Positions 46,348-57,008 of a stretch of 64,000 bases of DNA are shown in pieces. How positions within the stretch are numbered: position 1 is the stretch's first letter; each line of letters begins with the position of its first letter. The position numbers were made by a program, and so were the translations under genes. A model generated the notes under the pieces. That model made no database searches. It was not told the origin of the DNA and was given only the letters and a program-made list of their open reading frames with translations. Source of the DNA: Bacillus canaveralius (GTDB lineage Bacteria > Bacillota > Bacilli > Bacillales > Cytobacillaceae); assembly GCF_002860125.1 (NCBI RefSeq), contig NZ_PGVA01000014.1, forward strand, positions 1-64,000, read 5' to 3'.

Positions 46348-46845
46348 TCAATTCAACCGAAAGCCTTTTATGTTTTTTAGAGGCTTGTCCCGATTTGACC
46401 CATCCCCGAAAAATGCGTAAACAGGGCCGTCTTGCCGCAGTGGTTTTCCATTTTTTGAAAAACACAAAATCAATTCTTTTCCCTGTTCGATCGGCAAGGC
46501 AACTTCTCCATCAGTGCTTTCAACTATCAGCGTTTTAACAGTGGTCTCCGGTTCAGCGTTATGAATGAACGGCAGCAGCGGCATCCCGAATGTCCCTGTC
46601 AATACTTTTTCCTTTTCGAACTTTTTCTCCGATTTTAATGTTGGCGGATAAACTGCACCTTCCATAATCTCCCGGTCCCAATGCTTGGAAATCGATTTTG
46701 TGTAGTTTTCCAGCTCATCAACAGCTTGATTTACCTGATTAAAATACGTTTTTAAGTCTAGGCGGCGATCATCAAAAATCCAAACCCCCGGGTCCAATGT
46801 AATTGGGTATTTCACTTTCCCTTTAATAAAAATAATATTGTCCAT
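46348..46845 (-). CDS. ylaL: YlaL-like protein
   Basis: 165 residues from ATG 46845 with GGAGGTTGTC directly upstream; the longer reading would start before that site. D-N-I-I-F-I-K-G-K-V-K-Y-P-I-T-L-D-P-G-V-W-I-F-D-D is typical of YlaL. Some database entries call the family a peptidyl-prolyl isomerase, but I see no such signature. Role unknown. Confidence 0.87.
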   Translation of the reverse strand: MDNIIFIKGKVKYPITLDPGVWIFDDRRLDLKTYFNQVNQAVDELENYTKSISKHWDREIMEGAVYPPTLKSEKKFEKEKVLTGTFGMPLLPFIHNAEPETTVKTLIVESTDGEVALPIEQGKELILCFSKNGKPLRQDGPVYAFFGDGSNRDKPLKNIKGFRLN

Positions 46846-46997
46846 GACAACCTCCTGCTTCGCGTTCCATCTGTAATCAAAGTATAGCAGGATATTTGCC
46901 GACACGCTATTTTACGCTCTTTACCGGGGCTGCTGCGCATGAAAACAGTTGGCCTGCGGAACACTAATTAAAAATTTTTTACCGGGGGAATACTGCC

Positions 46998-47927
46998 TTG
47001 ACATGCCGTTCGAATGAAAGCCTTAGCAAGTTGGTTGAAGAAGCCCGCCCATACGCCGCTTCCGGCCGGGTTGCTGATTATATACCTGCACTTGGTAGAG
47101 CGGAAAAAGATGATCTATCGGTCGCCATTTTTGACATTGGAAACGAATGCTACTATGCCGGCGATTATAAGAAAAAATTTACATTACAGAGCATTTCAAA
47201 AGTCCTGGCACTCGCGTTGGCTCTTTCAGACCGGGGCTTTGATTATGTGTTCAGCCATGTTGGAATGGAACCTACCGGTGACCCTTTTAATTCGATTTCC
47301 AAGCTTGAAACGTCGGTTCCGTCAAAACCGCTTAACCCGATGATCAACGCTGGAGCGCTTGCCGTTACGCATATGATTAACGGCCGTGACAACAAAGAAA
47401 AAATTGACAGGATCATCCGGTTTGTTTCAAGCTTCTTAGATGGAGCGCCAGTCACATGCAATTGGGAAACGGCTCAATCTGAAATGGAAACAGCCGATTT
47501 GAACAGGGCCCTTTGCTATTTTATGAAACAGCACGGGATTATTGAAGGGGACGTGGAAGACCTTCTGCGCGTTTACACTGCTCAGTGTGCGATCGAAATG
47601 AATTGTTTTGACCTGGCCAGGGTCGGCGCTGTGCTCGCTTTAAACGGGGTCGACCCTGAAACCGGCAAGCAGATTATCGCGGAAAACGTTGCCCGGATTT
47701 GCAAAACCTTTATGGTCACATGCGGAATGTACAATGCTTCCGGGGAATTTGCCATTAAAATTGGCATACCTGCAAAAAGCGGAGTTTCAGGAGGCATCAT
47801 GGGCGCGGTACCAGGCAGGTATGGAATCGGAATCTTCGGGCCGTCACTTGATGAAAAAGGTAACAGCATAGCTGGAATGAAGATTCTTGAAATGCTTGCC
47901 CGAGAGCAGCAGCTCAGCATCTTTTGA
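46998..47927 (+). CDS. glsA: Glutaminase (YlaM/GlsA2)
   Basis: 309 residues. Serine-type glutaminase motifs: F-T-L-Q-S-I-S-K-V near residue 63 (catalytic S-x-x-K), N-P-M-I-N-A-G-A near residue 112, and a C-terminal K-S-G-V-S-G-G-I. Converts glutamine to glutamate and ammonia. Start is TTG 46998 in a context weaker than usual (GGGGG about 13 bases before). Confidence 0.95.
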   Translation: MTCRSNESLSKLVEEARPYAASGRVADYIPALGRAEKDDLSVAIFDIGNECYYAGDYKKKFTLQSISKVLALALALSDRGFDYVFSHVGMEPTGDPFNSISKLETSVPSKPLNPMINAGALAVTHMINGRDNKEKIDRIIRFVSSFLDGAPVTCNWETAQSEMETADLNRALCYFMKQHGIIEGDVEDLLRVYTAQCAIEMNCFDLARVGAVLALNGVDPETGKQIIAENVARICKTFMVTCGMYNASGEFAIKIGIPAKSGVSGGIMGAVPGRYGIGIFGPSLDEKGNSIAGMKILEMLAREQQLSIF

Positions 47928-48036
47928 GCGAAATGGAAAATTAAAAAGCTAATCCCGTATTATCCTTGCTTTTTTCCTGTCTTAACGGTAATATTTAAAG
48001 ATAGGATCGGGTAAACGCTCGGAAACGGGGGGATCA

Positions 48037-48321
48037 ATGTTGGCGTCTGAAATGATGGTGAACCACCAAGAAAAAGCACACGCCTTGTTAAAGGCTGACG
48101 CTGATAAGATATTAAAGCTTATTAAGGTTCAAATGGATAACCTTACAATGCCTCAATGTCCTCTTTACGAAGAGGTTCTGGATACGCAAATGTTTGGATT
48201 GTCACGCGAAATAGATTTTGCCGTTCGCCTTGGGCTCATTGATGAAAAGGATGGAAAAGCCATTCTAGCCACGCTCGAAGGAGAACTGTCAATCCTTCAT
48301 GAAGCCTCACAAAAAAAATAG
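48037..48321 (+). CDS. ylaN: YlaN, DUF1507 family protein
   Basis: 94 residues, all helical. [27 protein letters not shown] and R-L-G-L-I are the YlaN pattern. The protein is essential or conditionally essential in relatives and linked to iron homeostasis and Fur. GGGGGGATCA lies before the ATG; a terminator follows. Confidence 0.95.
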   Translation: MLASEMMVNHQEKAHALLKADADKILKLIKVQMDNLTMPQCPLYEEVLDTQMFGLSREIDFAVRLGLIDEKDGKAILATLEGELSILHEASQKK

Positions 48322-48328
48322 AATCAAA

Positions 48329-48368
48329 AAACTCAAACAGTTCTTCTTACTCGTTTGAGTTTTTTTAT
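48329..48368 (+). terminator. Terminator after ylaN
   Basis: AAACTCAAAC with GTTTGAGTTT, followed by a run of T, 14-base loop. Confidence 0.85.
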
Positions 48369-48557
48369 AAATGTTTAGGGTATAAAGGGAAAACCCTGGA
48401 TTATACTGAATGTGACATATTTTATTTTTAATAGTATAACATATTTATAGAAATCTTGGGATTAACGTGTTACATTTAACATAACCTCTCTAAGCAGGAT
48501 TATTGTTTATAATCGGAGAATAGAATATACATCCGGAGAAAATGGGGAAGAGGTTGA

Positions 48558-49715
48558 ATGTTTAAAAAAATCTTTAAATCATACGATTATTCTTTAGTAA
48601 TTGCAATGGTGCTGCTATCTTTGTTCGGGCTCGTTATGATCTACAGTGCCAGCATGGTAACGGCATACGATTATCCGAGTGATCATTTTTTCGAAAGACA
48701 AAGGCTCCACATTATTGGAGCTTCCGCTGTATTTTTGTTTTTTGCAATGTTTCCATATAAAGCAATGAAAAGCAATAAAATACTTGGACCGATGGTTTTG
48801 CTGTCCTTGCTTTGTTTAGGAGCTTTATTTGCTTTCGGCCATATTGCCGGCAACGCGCAAAGCTGGTTTAAAATCGGACCGGTAAGCCTTCAGCCGTCTG
48901 AATTTGTCAAGGTTTCTGTTATCATTTATCTGGCCGCAGTCTATGCAAAAAAACAATCGTACATAAATGAATTCAATAAAGGTGTTGTCCCTCCTTTATT
49001 TTATTTATTTCTCGTTTCTGTGCTTATTGCGATTCAGCCGGATTACGGAACAGCAGCCATTATAATCTTGATTGCTTCGATGATTATTATTTCTTCCGGG
49101 ATGAGCCTGAAAAATCTGATGAAGCTTGCGGGCATTGGGTTGATGGTCATCGCCCCTATATTCGTTGCTTTGCAGGATAAGATTTTGTCAGAAAACAGGA
49201 TCGGGCGTTTTAAAGCTTTTATGGACCCTTTTGCAGTCGAACAGGACAGCGGCTACCAAATCACCAATGCTTTTATTGCAATTGGCTCAGGCGGGGTTAA
49301 CGGAATCGGTCTCGGCAAAGGCATTCAAAAGCTCGGTTATCTTCCTGAGCCGCACACCGATTTCATTATCGCCGTAATCGCTGAAGAGCTGGGGATTTGG
49401 GGAGTTGCTTTTGTCATATTGCTGCTTTCTTATATCGTTTTAAGGGGGATATATACGGGCTTAAAATGCACTGATCCGTTTGGAAGTTTGCTTGCGATCG
49501 GTATTTCAAGCATGATTGGCATCCAATCGTTTATTAACCTTGCCGGTGCTTCGGGAATCATTCCACTAACAGGCGTAACCCTTCCATTTGTCAGCTACGG
49601 AGGTTCTTCACTGCTCCAGCTATACATTTCAATGGGAATACTCGTAAATGTGTCCATGTTCGTGAACTACGAACAAAAATACAAAAGTAACGACAATGAA
49701 AAACAAGTTGCTTAA
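48558..49715 (+). CDS. ftsW: FtsW, SEDS peptidoglycan polymerase of the divisome
   Basis: 385 residues, ten membrane segments. SEDS motifs: Y-S-A-S-M near residue 29, Q-P-S-E-F-V-K near residue 112, P-E-P-H-T-D-F-I near residue 255 (with the catalytic Asp region) and G-G-S-S-L-L near residue 350. Works with a class b penicillin-binding protein at the septum. In B. subtilis ylaO, between ylaN and pycA, as here. Confidence 0.96.
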   Translation: MFKKIFKSYDYSLVIAMVLLSLFGLVMIYSASMVTAYDYPSDHFFERQRLHIIGASAVFLFFAMFPYKAMKSNKILGPMVLLSLLCLGALFAFGHIAGNAQSWFKIGPVSLQPSEFVKVSVIIYLAAVYAKKQSYINEFNKGVVPPLFYLFLVSVLIAIQPDYGTAAIIILIASMIIISSGMSLKNLMKLAGIGLMVIAPIFVALQDKILSENRIGRFKAFMDPFAVEQDSGYQITNAFIAIGSGGVNGIGLGKGIQKLGYLPEPHTDFIIAVIAEELGIWGVAFVILLLSYIVLRGIYTGLKCTDPFGSLLAIGISSMIGIQSFINLAGASGIIPLTGVTLPFVSYGGSSLLQLYISMGILVNVSMFVNYEQKYKSNDNEKQVA

Positions 49716-49881
49716 GCTCGAAAGGCTTATATATATGTTTTAACAGAATCAGTTGTAACAGTCTTTTTTGCCAGACAAAGGGATTTAGCAATAGCCATAT
49801 GCTCACATTGTCACTTAGCTTTGGCTTGCAGTGCGTAAGCAAACAATCCTTGTACTAATTACATAAAGATGAGGTGTCGAA

Positions 49882-52800
49882 ATGAGCAAAGTTATCAATA
49901 AGGTGTTGGTCGCAAACAGGGGAGAGATTGCGATCCGTGTATTTAGGGCATGTACAGAACTGAATATCCGTACGGTTGCGGTTTATTCCAGGGAGGATTC
50001 GGGCTCATATCACAGGTATAAAGCAGATGAAGCTTATCTTGTCGGGGAAGGCAAAAAACCGATAGATGCCTACTTGGATATTGAAGGTATCATTGACATT
50101 GCAAAAGCAAGCGGCGTGGACGCCATCCATCCGGGATATGGGTTCCTGTCGGAAAATATCCATTTTGCAAGGCGCTGTGAAGAAGAAGGAATTATTTTTA
50201 TCGGACCTGAAGCAAGGCATCTTGATATGTTCGGGGATAAGGTTAAGGCAAGAACACAGGCTCAATTGGCAAAAATTCCGGTTATCCCGGGAAGCGACGG
50301 CCCGATCCAACGGCTTGAAGAGGTTATTAAATTCGGAAAGACGCACGGATTCCCGCTCATCATTAAAGCTTCGCTCGGCGGCGGCGGTCGCGGAATGAGA
50401 ATCGTCAACAGTATTGATGAAGTGAAAGAAGCGTACGAGCGTGCGAAATCGGAAGCAAAAGCTGCCTTTGGCAATGACGAGGTTTACGTAGAAAAGTTTA
50501 TTGAAAAACCGAAGCATATTGAAGTTCAAATCATTGGTGACAAGCACGGCAATATCATTCATTTGTATGAGCGCGATTGTTCTGTCCAGCGCCGCCATCA
50601 AAAAGTGGTTGAGGTCGCCCCATGTGTTTCGATCACAAATGATCTGAGGGAGAAAATATGTGAAGCTGCTGTCCGGCTTATGGATAATGTCGGCTATATC
50701 AATGCGGGCACTGTTGAATTCCTGGTGGCAAATGACGAGTATTATTTTATCGAAGTAAATCCCCGTGTCCAGGTTGAACATACAATAACAGAAATGGTCA
50801 CTGGTATTGATATCGTCCAAACGCAGATTCAGGTCGCAGAAGGACATGATTTGCATAGTGAGAAGATTGGCATTCCCGAACAAGCGGATATCAAAATACA
50901 CGGTTACGCCATTCAATCCCGTGTGACAACGGAAGATCCGTTAAACCAATTTATGCCGGATACAGGAAAATTAATGACATATCGATCCGGTGGCGGTTTC
51001 GGTGTCCGTCTCGATGCCGGCAATGGCTTCCAGGGTGCCGTCATTACACCGTATTACGATTCATTGCTCGTCAAGCTGTCCACGCATGCGATGACATTTG
51101 ATCAGGCCGCAGCAAAAATGGTCAGAAATTTGCAAGAGTTCCGAATCCGCGGGATAAAAACAAATATTCCTTTTCTTGAAAACGTCGTTAAACATGAACA
51201 GTTCCGGACCGGTCAGTATGATACATCCTTCATTGATACAACACCGGAGTTGTTTATTTTTCCAAAACGTAAAGACCGTGGAACGAAGATGCTTACCTAC
51301 ATTGGAAATGTAACAGTAAACGGCTTTCCCGGCATAGAAAAGAAGAAGAAGCCAATTTTTGATAAGCCGCGCATTCCAAAACTGAAATACAGCGCTGATA
51401 TTCGTGAAGGAACGAAGCAGATTCTTGATCAGCAAGGGCCTGAAGGGCTCGTCAACTGGGTGAAAGATCATAAGGAAGTTCTCCTGACAGATACAACCTT
51501 CAGGGACGCGCATCAATCCTTGCTCGCAACCAGGGTCCGGACGACTGATATTAGCCATATTGCTGAATCATCCGCAAGGCTTTTGCCTGATTTATTTTCA
51601 TATGAAATGTGGGGCGGAGCAACTTTTGATGTCGCCTATCGTTTCTTGAAAGAGGATCCTTGGGACAGACTGCTCAAGCTAAGGGAGAAGATTCCAAATG
51701 TTCTCTTCCAGATGCTGCTGCGCGCGTCAAATGCGGTTGGTTATAAAAATTACCCGGATAATGTGATCCGCGAATTCGTTGAGAAATCTGCCTACGCCGG
51801 AATTGACGTATTTCGGATTTTTGATAGCCTGAATTGGGTGAAGGGTATGGAAGTTGCCATTGACGCAGTAAGACAGTCTGAAAAAATAGCCGAAGCGGCA
51901 ATTTGCTATACAGGTGACATTAACGATCCAACTCGTCGAAAATACGATCTCGACTACTATAAGAATCTTGCTAAAGAACTGGAAATGCAAGGGGCCCACA
52001 TCCTTGGCATAAAGGATATGGCCGGGCTGTTAAAACCGGAGGCGGCTTATCGTCTGATCTCTGAATTAAAGGAAACAGTTGACATTCCAATTCACCTCCA
52101 TACGCATGATACAAGCGGCAACGGGATTTATATGTACGCAAAAGCAATTGAAGCAGGTGTGGATATTGTTGATGTTGCCTTGAGCACGATGGCCGGGCTG
52201 ACTTCGCAGCCAAGCGCCAATTCATTGTTCTATGCATTGGAAGGCACTGAGAGACAGCCGAAGGTGGACAACCGTGCCCTTGAACAACTCTCGTATTACT
52301 GGGAAGATATCCGCAAATATTACCATGACTTTGAAAGCGGCATGATGTCGCCTCACACTGAAGTGTATGAGCACGAGATGCCAGGCGGCCAATACAGTAA
52401 TCTGCAACAACAAGCAAAAGCGGTCGGGCTCGGTGATAAATGGGAGCATGTAAAAAGTATGTATGCCCGCGTTAACGAAATGTTTGGAGATATCGTCAAG
52501 GTTACACCATCCTCAAAGGTTGTTGGTGATATGGCCCTATATATGGTTCAGAATGAGCTTACCGAGGAGGACGTGTTAAGCCGGGGCGACTCGCTTGATT
52601 TTCCTGATTCAGTTGTTGAATTATTCGAAGGATATCTTGGCCAGCCGCACGGTGGTTTCCCTGAAGAATTACAAAAGGTGATTTTAAAAGGCAGGGAACC
52701 GATAACGGTCAGGCCGGGAGAACTGCTCGAAGATGTTGACTTCGGCGCTCTTAAGGAAGTAATGTTTAAAGAAATGGGGAGACAAGTCACCAGCTTTGAT

Positions 52801-53322
52801 GCTATCGCCTATGCTTTATATCCAAAGGTGTTTATGGAGTATTTCAATACTGTTGAACAATTTGGAGATATATCGGTTCTCGATACGCCAACATTCCTGT
52901 ATGGTATGCGTCTTGGAGAAGAGATTGAAGTTGAGATCGAAACCGGTAAGACGCTAATCGTCAAACTGGTGTCGATAGGAGAGGCTCAGGCAGATGGTAC
53001 AAGAGTGATCTATTTCGAGTTGAATGGCCAGCCGCGCGAAATCGTCATCAAGGACGAAAGTGTAAAATCGAAGGTTGCATCAAAAATAAAAGCGGATCCG
53101 AAAAATGACACTCATATTGCCGCCTCTATGCCGGGTACAGTCATCAAAGTGCTAGTCGAAAAGGGTGAGAAGGTAAACCGGGGCGATCATCTTATGATTA
53201 CGGAAGCGATGAAAATGGAAACAACCGTTCAAGCGCCGTTTTCAGGAGTTGTCAAAGATATTTATGTGATAAATGGAGAAGCAATCCAAACCGGCGATTT
53301 GCTGATTGAATTGTCCAAATGA
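49882..53322 (+). CDS. pycA: Pyruvate carboxylase
   Basis: 1146 residues, the single-chain form. Order: biotin carboxylase (about 1-460, with K-A-S-L-G-G-G-G-R-G-M and E-V-N-P-R-V-Q-V-E-H), carboxyltransferase (about 530-810, with D-T-T-F-R-D-A-H-Q-S and K-D-M-A-G-L-L), allosteric linker, and biotin carrier domain with EAMKMET near residue 1112. Carboxylates pyruvate to oxaloacetate, replenishing the citric acid cycle. A strong terminator follows. Confidence 0.99.
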   Translation: MSKVINKVLVANRGEIAIRVFRACTELNIRTVAVYSREDSGSYHRYKADEAYLVGEGKKPIDAYLDIEGIIDIAKASGVDAIHPGYGFLSENIHFARRCEEEGIIFIGPEARHLDMFGDKVKARTQAQLAKIPVIPGSDGPIQRLEEVIKFGKTHGFPLIIKASLGGGGRGMRIVNSIDEVKEAYERAKSEAKAAFGNDEVYVEKFIEKPKHIEVQIIGDKHGNIIHLYERDCSVQRRHQKVVEVAPCVSITNDLREKICEAAVRLMDNVGYINAGTVEFLVANDEYYFIEVNPRVQVEHTITEMVTGIDIVQTQIQVAEGHDLHSEKIGIPEQADIKIHGYAIQSRVTTEDPLNQFMPDTGKLMTYRSGGGFGVRLDAGNGFQGAVITPYYDSLLVKLSTHAMTFDQAAAKMVRNLQEFRIRGIKTNIPFLENVVKHEQFRTGQYDTSFIDTTPELFIFPKRKDRGTKMLTYIGNVTVNGFPGIEKKKKPIFDKPRIPKLKYSADIREGTKQILDQQGPEGLVNWVKDHKEVLLTDTTFRDAHQSLLATRVRTTDISHIAESSARLLPDLFSYEMWGGATFDVAYRFLKEDPWDRLLKLREKIPNVLFQMLLRASNAVGYKNYPDNVIREFVEKSAYAGIDVFRIFDSLNWVKGMEVAIDAVRQSEKIAEAAICYTGDINDPTRRKYDLDYYKNLAKELEMQGAHILGIKDMAGLLKPEAAYRLISELKETVDIPIHLHTHDTSGNGIYMYAKAIEAGVDIVDVALSTMAGLTSQPSANSLFYALEGTERQPKVDNRALEQLSYYWEDIRKYYHDFESGMMSPHTEVYEHEMPGGQYSNLQQQAKAVGLGDKWEHVKSMYARVNEMFGDIVKVTPSSKVVGDMALYMVQNELTEEDVLSRGDSLDFPDSVVELFEGYLGQPHGGFPEELQKVILKGREPITVRPGELLEDVDFGALKEVMFKEMGRQVTSFDAIAYALYPKVFMEYFNTVEQFGDISVLDTPTFLYGMRLGEEIEVEIETGKTLIVKLVSIGEAQADGTRVIYFELNGQPREIVIKDESVKSKVASKIKADPKNDTHIAASMPGTVIKVLVEKGEKVNRGDHLMITEAMKMETTVQAPFSGVVKDIYVINGEAIQTGDLLIELSK

Positions 53323-53367
53323 AAAAAACGATCGCGATGCAAATAGCATCGCGATCGTTTTTTTTAT
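53322..53367. terminator. Terminator between pycA and ctaA
   Basis: Very strong perfect stem of about 17 bp (AAACGATCGCGATGC side ends 53340; complement starts 53346) followed by eight T; serves convergent genes. Confidence 0.9.
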
Positions 53368-53374
53368 AAAAATC

Positions 53375-54337
53375 TCAGGCATGATTGACAGTGGATTGGT
53401 TGTTGCTATCATCTTTTGCTTGTTCAAGAGCCGCAGCGTTTTTACTGCTTCGTGAAGTTAACAGGATCAAATAGCTTAGCACTCCAAACAGGCATGTAAT
53501 AAAGAAAGCATGGGACAAAGCGAGATATAAATTCAAGCGGGTAATCACAACAAGTGCCCCGGCGATAACCTGCAAAGAAACAAGTATAAATGAAATAATC
53601 CATCCCCAATAAATGACCTTTTGATGCCGATACTGATTAATAGCCAGGTAGGTGATGTAGCCAATCCAGATAAAGATTAATCCGGCTGCCGCACGATGGC
53701 CCATTTGAATCCATTCGTGCATATTACCCGGCAAACTTGGGTCAGAATTAACGCAAAGCGGCCAGTCTTTACACACTAAACTTGCATTTACGTGGCGGAC
53801 GAGCGCACCGGTGTAAACGACAAGATAGCTGTATAGGGAAACACCGATGATGTGAAATTTCATTTTCTTATCGAGAATCACTTTTTCCGCTTCGAACTTT
53901 TTGTCAACTTCAAAAATGAGCAGCGTTAGCAAAAATACGGCCGCAAAGGAAATAAGTGAAATTCCAAAATGAAGCGCAAGTACGAAATCAGATTGTCCCC
54001 ACAGCACTGCTGCAGCGCCGATCAGCCCCTGAAGCACCAAAAAAAAGAATGAAAGGACGGAAAGAAATTTCGTCTCTCTAACATGTCCGATCGAACGCCA
54101 TGACCAGACTGACAATATTAACACCATGAACCCGACAGCACCTGATACAACCCGGTGGGCTAATTCAATAATTAATTCGGGACTGATATTCCTTGGGATT
54201 AGTTCGCCGTGGCAGAGCGGCCAGGAATTGCCGCAGCCCATGCCCGAGTCCGTTTTTGTCACAAGAGCTCCACCCAACAGGATAAACAACATTCCAATTG
54301 TAGTAAGGACCGCAAACCATTTTAAAAATCGATCCAA
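53375..54337 (-). CDS. ctaA: CtaA, heme A synthase
   Basis: 320 residues from TTG 54337, which gives an N-terminus ([13 protein letters not shown]) aligned to the B. subtilis protein and has AAGAAGGTGG upstream. Eight membrane segments, with [15 protein letters not shown] and the paired-cysteine C-K-D-W-P-L-C loops; heme-ligand histidines in L-A-H-R and A-L-S-H. Oxidises heme O to heme A for the aa3 oxidase. Divergent from ctaB. Confidence 0.95.
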   Translation of the reverse strand: MDRFLKWFAVLTTIGMLFILLGGALVTKTDSGMGCGNSWPLCHGELIPRNISPELIIELAHRVVSGAVGFMVLILSVWSWRSIGHVRETKFLSVLSFFFLVLQGLIGAAAVLWGQSDFVLALHFGISLISFAAVFLLTLLIFEVDKKFEAEKVILDKKMKFHIIGVSLYSYLVVYTGALVRHVNASLVCKDWPLCVNSDPSLPGNMHEWIQMGHRAAAGLIFIWIGYITYLAINQYRHQKVIYWGWIISFILVSLQVIAGALVVITRLNLYLALSHAFFITCLFGVLSYLILLTSRSSKNAAALEQAKDDSNNQSTVNHA

Positions 54338-54857
54338 CTGATCCACCTTCTTAATAGTAAAGTTCGATAATTTGTCACCGATAATAATGGAAGTGTATAA
54401 TAAGAACGAATTTATATGAAGATATCGATCTTCCACTGCACTTTAAAGATACTACACAATAATAGGGATTTTTACAATAGATAGATGCCTGAAGCTTGTT
54501 CTCTCTTGATTTAGTTGAACCCTGGAAGCATCCGAGCTCTGCTATCCTGCTTTTACATCGATAATTATTATCCTAGAAAAACAACAAAATATAACTTTTT
54601 GTCACTTCGCGACACAATTTGGTCAAAAATAATTCGAAAAATATTCACAAAAAAGTGCTGAAATGTGATTTAATATACAGTGAGTATGGAATGTTTTTCT
54701 ACACAAATACTTATCCTTATTTCTATAATAATAATAGTGAAAAACTACTTTTTCTAATTTTTTATACATTTTAATTGCGAGTATAGCGGAAAACGAACTA
54801 TGCTTACAGGTGTTTTTTACGGTTCTGGTTGGTGATTTGGATAAAGGAGGAAAAATT
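54338..54857. promoter_or_regulatory. Divergent ctaA-ctaB regulatory region
   Basis: 520 bases without a gene. ATTCACAAA (54643-54651), the complement of TTTGTGAAT, matches the ResD binding motif; ResD activates ctaA in B. subtilis. TATAAT at 54724-54729 is a -10 candidate toward ctaB. TTGT and ACAA also flank 54598-54616 as an imperfect palindrome. These are pattern matches only. Confidence 0.45.
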
Positions 54858-55796
54858 ATGGCTAATACGAAGGCTTTAGCTGAGGCAGCTATTGACAGCA
54901 GTGAACGAAGCCTTAATGCGAAAGTATCGGCAGCAAACGCTTGGAGTGATTTTCTTGCTCTGATAAAAATCGGCATTGTTAATTCTAATTTGATTACAAC
55001 TTTTACAGGCCTGTGGCTTGCGCTGCATTTCACTGATAAAGGTTTTTTCAATAATCTTGATCTTGTGTTTCTTACTCTTGCTGGTTCTTCATTAATTATT
55101 GCCGGTTCATGCAGCATTAACAACTACATTGACCGGGATATAGACCATTTGATGGAGAGAACGAAAGAAAGACCTACGGTTACAGGACGGGTGAACCCCT
55201 CCAAAGTAGTCGCGATGGGAATCATCTTAATTGGATTGGGAACGCTGTGTTTACTACTGACGACTCCGACTGCTGCTTTGATTGGCTTAATAGGAGTATT
55301 CAGTTATGTGTTCCTCTATACGATGTGGTCTAAACGGAAATATGTATCAAACACGATCGTCGGCAGTGTTTCAGGAGCTGTGCCGCCATTAATTGGCTGG
55401 GCGGCTATTGATGGAAGCCTTGATCCGATCGCTTGGGCATTATTTCTAATCATGTTTGTATGGCAGCCTCCGCATTTTTATGCACTGGCGATGAGAAGGG
55501 TCGAGGAGTACAGGGCAGCGGGCATACCGATGCTCCCTGTTGTAAAGGGCTACAGCACGACGAAAAAGCATATTATCGTGTGGGTAGCAGCTTTGCTTCC
55601 GCTTCCCCTATTGCTTACCTCTTTAGGAATTCCATTTCTTATTCTTGCAACTGTCTTGAACATAGGGTGGTTTATCTTAGGGATTTATGGATATAAGCTA
55701 AAGGATGATATTAAATGGGCTAAACTTATGTTTATATATTCCCTACAATATTTGACTATTATGTTTGTAGCTATGGTAATTGTCACACTTATTTAA
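54858..55796 (+). CDS. ctaB: CtaB, protoheme IX farnesyltransferase (heme O synthase)
   Basis: 312 residues from ATG 54858 behind AAAGGAGG (the 54810 reading has no ribosome site). UbiA-type motif N-N-Y-I-D-R-D-I-D near residue 96 (prenyl diphosphate binding) and R-T-K/Y-K-S-R-P-region E-R-T-K-E-R-P; nine membrane segments. Converts heme B to heme O. Leads the ctaBCDEFG series. Confidence 0.95.
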   Translation: MANTKALAEAAIDSSERSLNAKVSAANAWSDFLALIKIGIVNSNLITTFTGLWLALHFTDKGFFNNLDLVFLTLAGSSLIIAGSCSINNYIDRDIDHLMERTKERPTVTGRVNPSKVVAMGIILIGLGTLCLLLTTPTAALIGLIGVFSYVFLYTMWSKRKYVSNTIVGSVSGAVPPLIGWAAIDGSLDPIAWALFLIMFVWQPPHFYALAMRRVEEYRAAGIPMLPVVKGYSTTKKHIIVWVAALLPLPLLLTSLGIPFLILATVLNIGWFILGIYGYKLKDDIKWAKLMFIYSLQYLTIMFVAMVIVTLI

Positions 55797-55907
55797 TTTA
55801 TTTTTGTTAGGAGATTCTGTCTTTACGAGATTTAGAGAGAATTTTTCCATATTTTTTTGACCAGTTTTTCAAAAAAATATATTACGAAAGAGGGGTTTTA
55901 TTAAGCT

Positions 55908-56978
55908 ATGAAAAGGCTTGCGAAATGGCGTATATTTTCTTTATTTGCAGGATTGACGCTTATTCTTTCCGGCTGTGGCAAACCATTTTTATCAGCATTG
56001 CAGCCTGCAGGTGAAGTTGCTCAGACACAATATGATTTAATGCTATTGAGCACAGCAATTATGGTCGGTGTTATTCTTGCCGTAACTGTTATCTTTATTC
56101 TTGTCATGGTGCGTTTCCGCAGAAAAGATGAGAAGATACCACAACAGGTTGAGGGAAATCACAAACTGGAAATTATTTGGACTGTTATTCCTATTCTTCT
56201 GCTATTGGTACTGGCCGTGCCAACAGTATCCGCTACTTTTAAGTTGGCAGATGTTTCTCCTGCTGAGAAAAAGAATGAAGAAGGGAAGACGGACGCACTT
56301 GTCATTAATGTGCGCGCTAACCTTTACTGGTGGGAGTTTGAATACCCAAACCAGGAGATTGTTACAAGCCAGGATTTGGTAGTGCCGACTGGTCAAAAAG
56401 TCTACTTTAATCTAAAAGCATCCGATGTTAAGCACTCCTTTTGGATTCCTGCTGTCGGCGGGAAAATCGATACGAACACAGAAAACGTAAACAAGTTCTG
56501 GCTCGAATTTGATGAAAAAGCTGCTGACGAAGCCGGAAATTTATTTTACGGAAAATGTGCTGAGCTTTGCGGACCTTCACATGCATTGATGGACTTTAAA
56601 GTGAAAGCTGTTTCCAAAGAAGAATTTAAGAGATGGGCAAGTGATATGAAAGCTGTTGAAGAACCGGTCCAGGCTGAAACTGCTTCAGCACAACAGGGCC
56701 AGGAAATCTTTAATGAAAGCTGTATCGGCTGCCATGCTGTAACACCAACAAACACAGCACCTGAAGCGGCGCGCATCGGACCAAATTTAACGAACTTTGG
56801 CGATCGTTCCCGCATAGCCGGAATTCTTGACCATAATGAAGAAGACCTTAAGAACTGGCTGAGAGATCCTGAAGAATATAAGCCTGGAAATAAAATGACC
56901 GGGAAATATAAAGAATTAAATGAGGAAGAGCTGGATGCTGTAGCTGAATATTTGATGGGCTTAAAGGTTCAGGAATAA
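55908..56978 (+). CDS. ctaC: CtaC, cytochrome c oxidase subunit II with fused cytochrome c
   Basis: 356 residues, caa3-type. Lipoprotein signal L-I-L-S-G-C, two membrane helices (about 45-65 and 88-108), CuA domain with D-V-K-H-S-F-W and C-A-E-L-C-G-P-S-H (residues about 210-222), then a C-terminal heme c domain with C-I-G-C-H near residue 270 and a distal Met. It accepts electrons from cytochrome c. Confidence 0.97.
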   Translation: MKRLAKWRIFSLFAGLTLILSGCGKPFLSALQPAGEVAQTQYDLMLLSTAIMVGVILAVTVIFILVMVRFRRKDEKIPQQVEGNHKLEIIWTVIPILLLLVLAVPTVSATFKLADVSPAEKKNEEGKTDALVINVRANLYWWEFEYPNQEIVTSQDLVVPTGQKVYFNLKASDVKHSFWIPAVGGKIDTNTENVNKFWLEFDEKAADEAGNLFYGKCAELCGPSHALMDFKVKAVSKEEFKRWASDMKAVEEPVQAETASAQQGQEIFNESCIGCHAVTPTNTAPEAARIGPNLTNFGDRSRIAGILDHNEEDLKNWLRDPEEYKPGNKMTGKYKELNEEELDAVAEYLMGLKVQE

Positions 56979-57008
56979 AAGGGGATTTTTTAAAGGGGAG
57001 GTAAAACT

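Noticed and set aside
50005-50916. 303-codon open reading on the minus strand within pycA
   Set aside because: Lies wholly inside the conserved biotin carboxylase domain; codon pattern is a shadow.
54598-54616. Rex-type operator upstream of ctaB
   Set aside because: TTGT and ACAA are separated by 11 bases instead of 10 and the inner positions do not match the Rex consensus.
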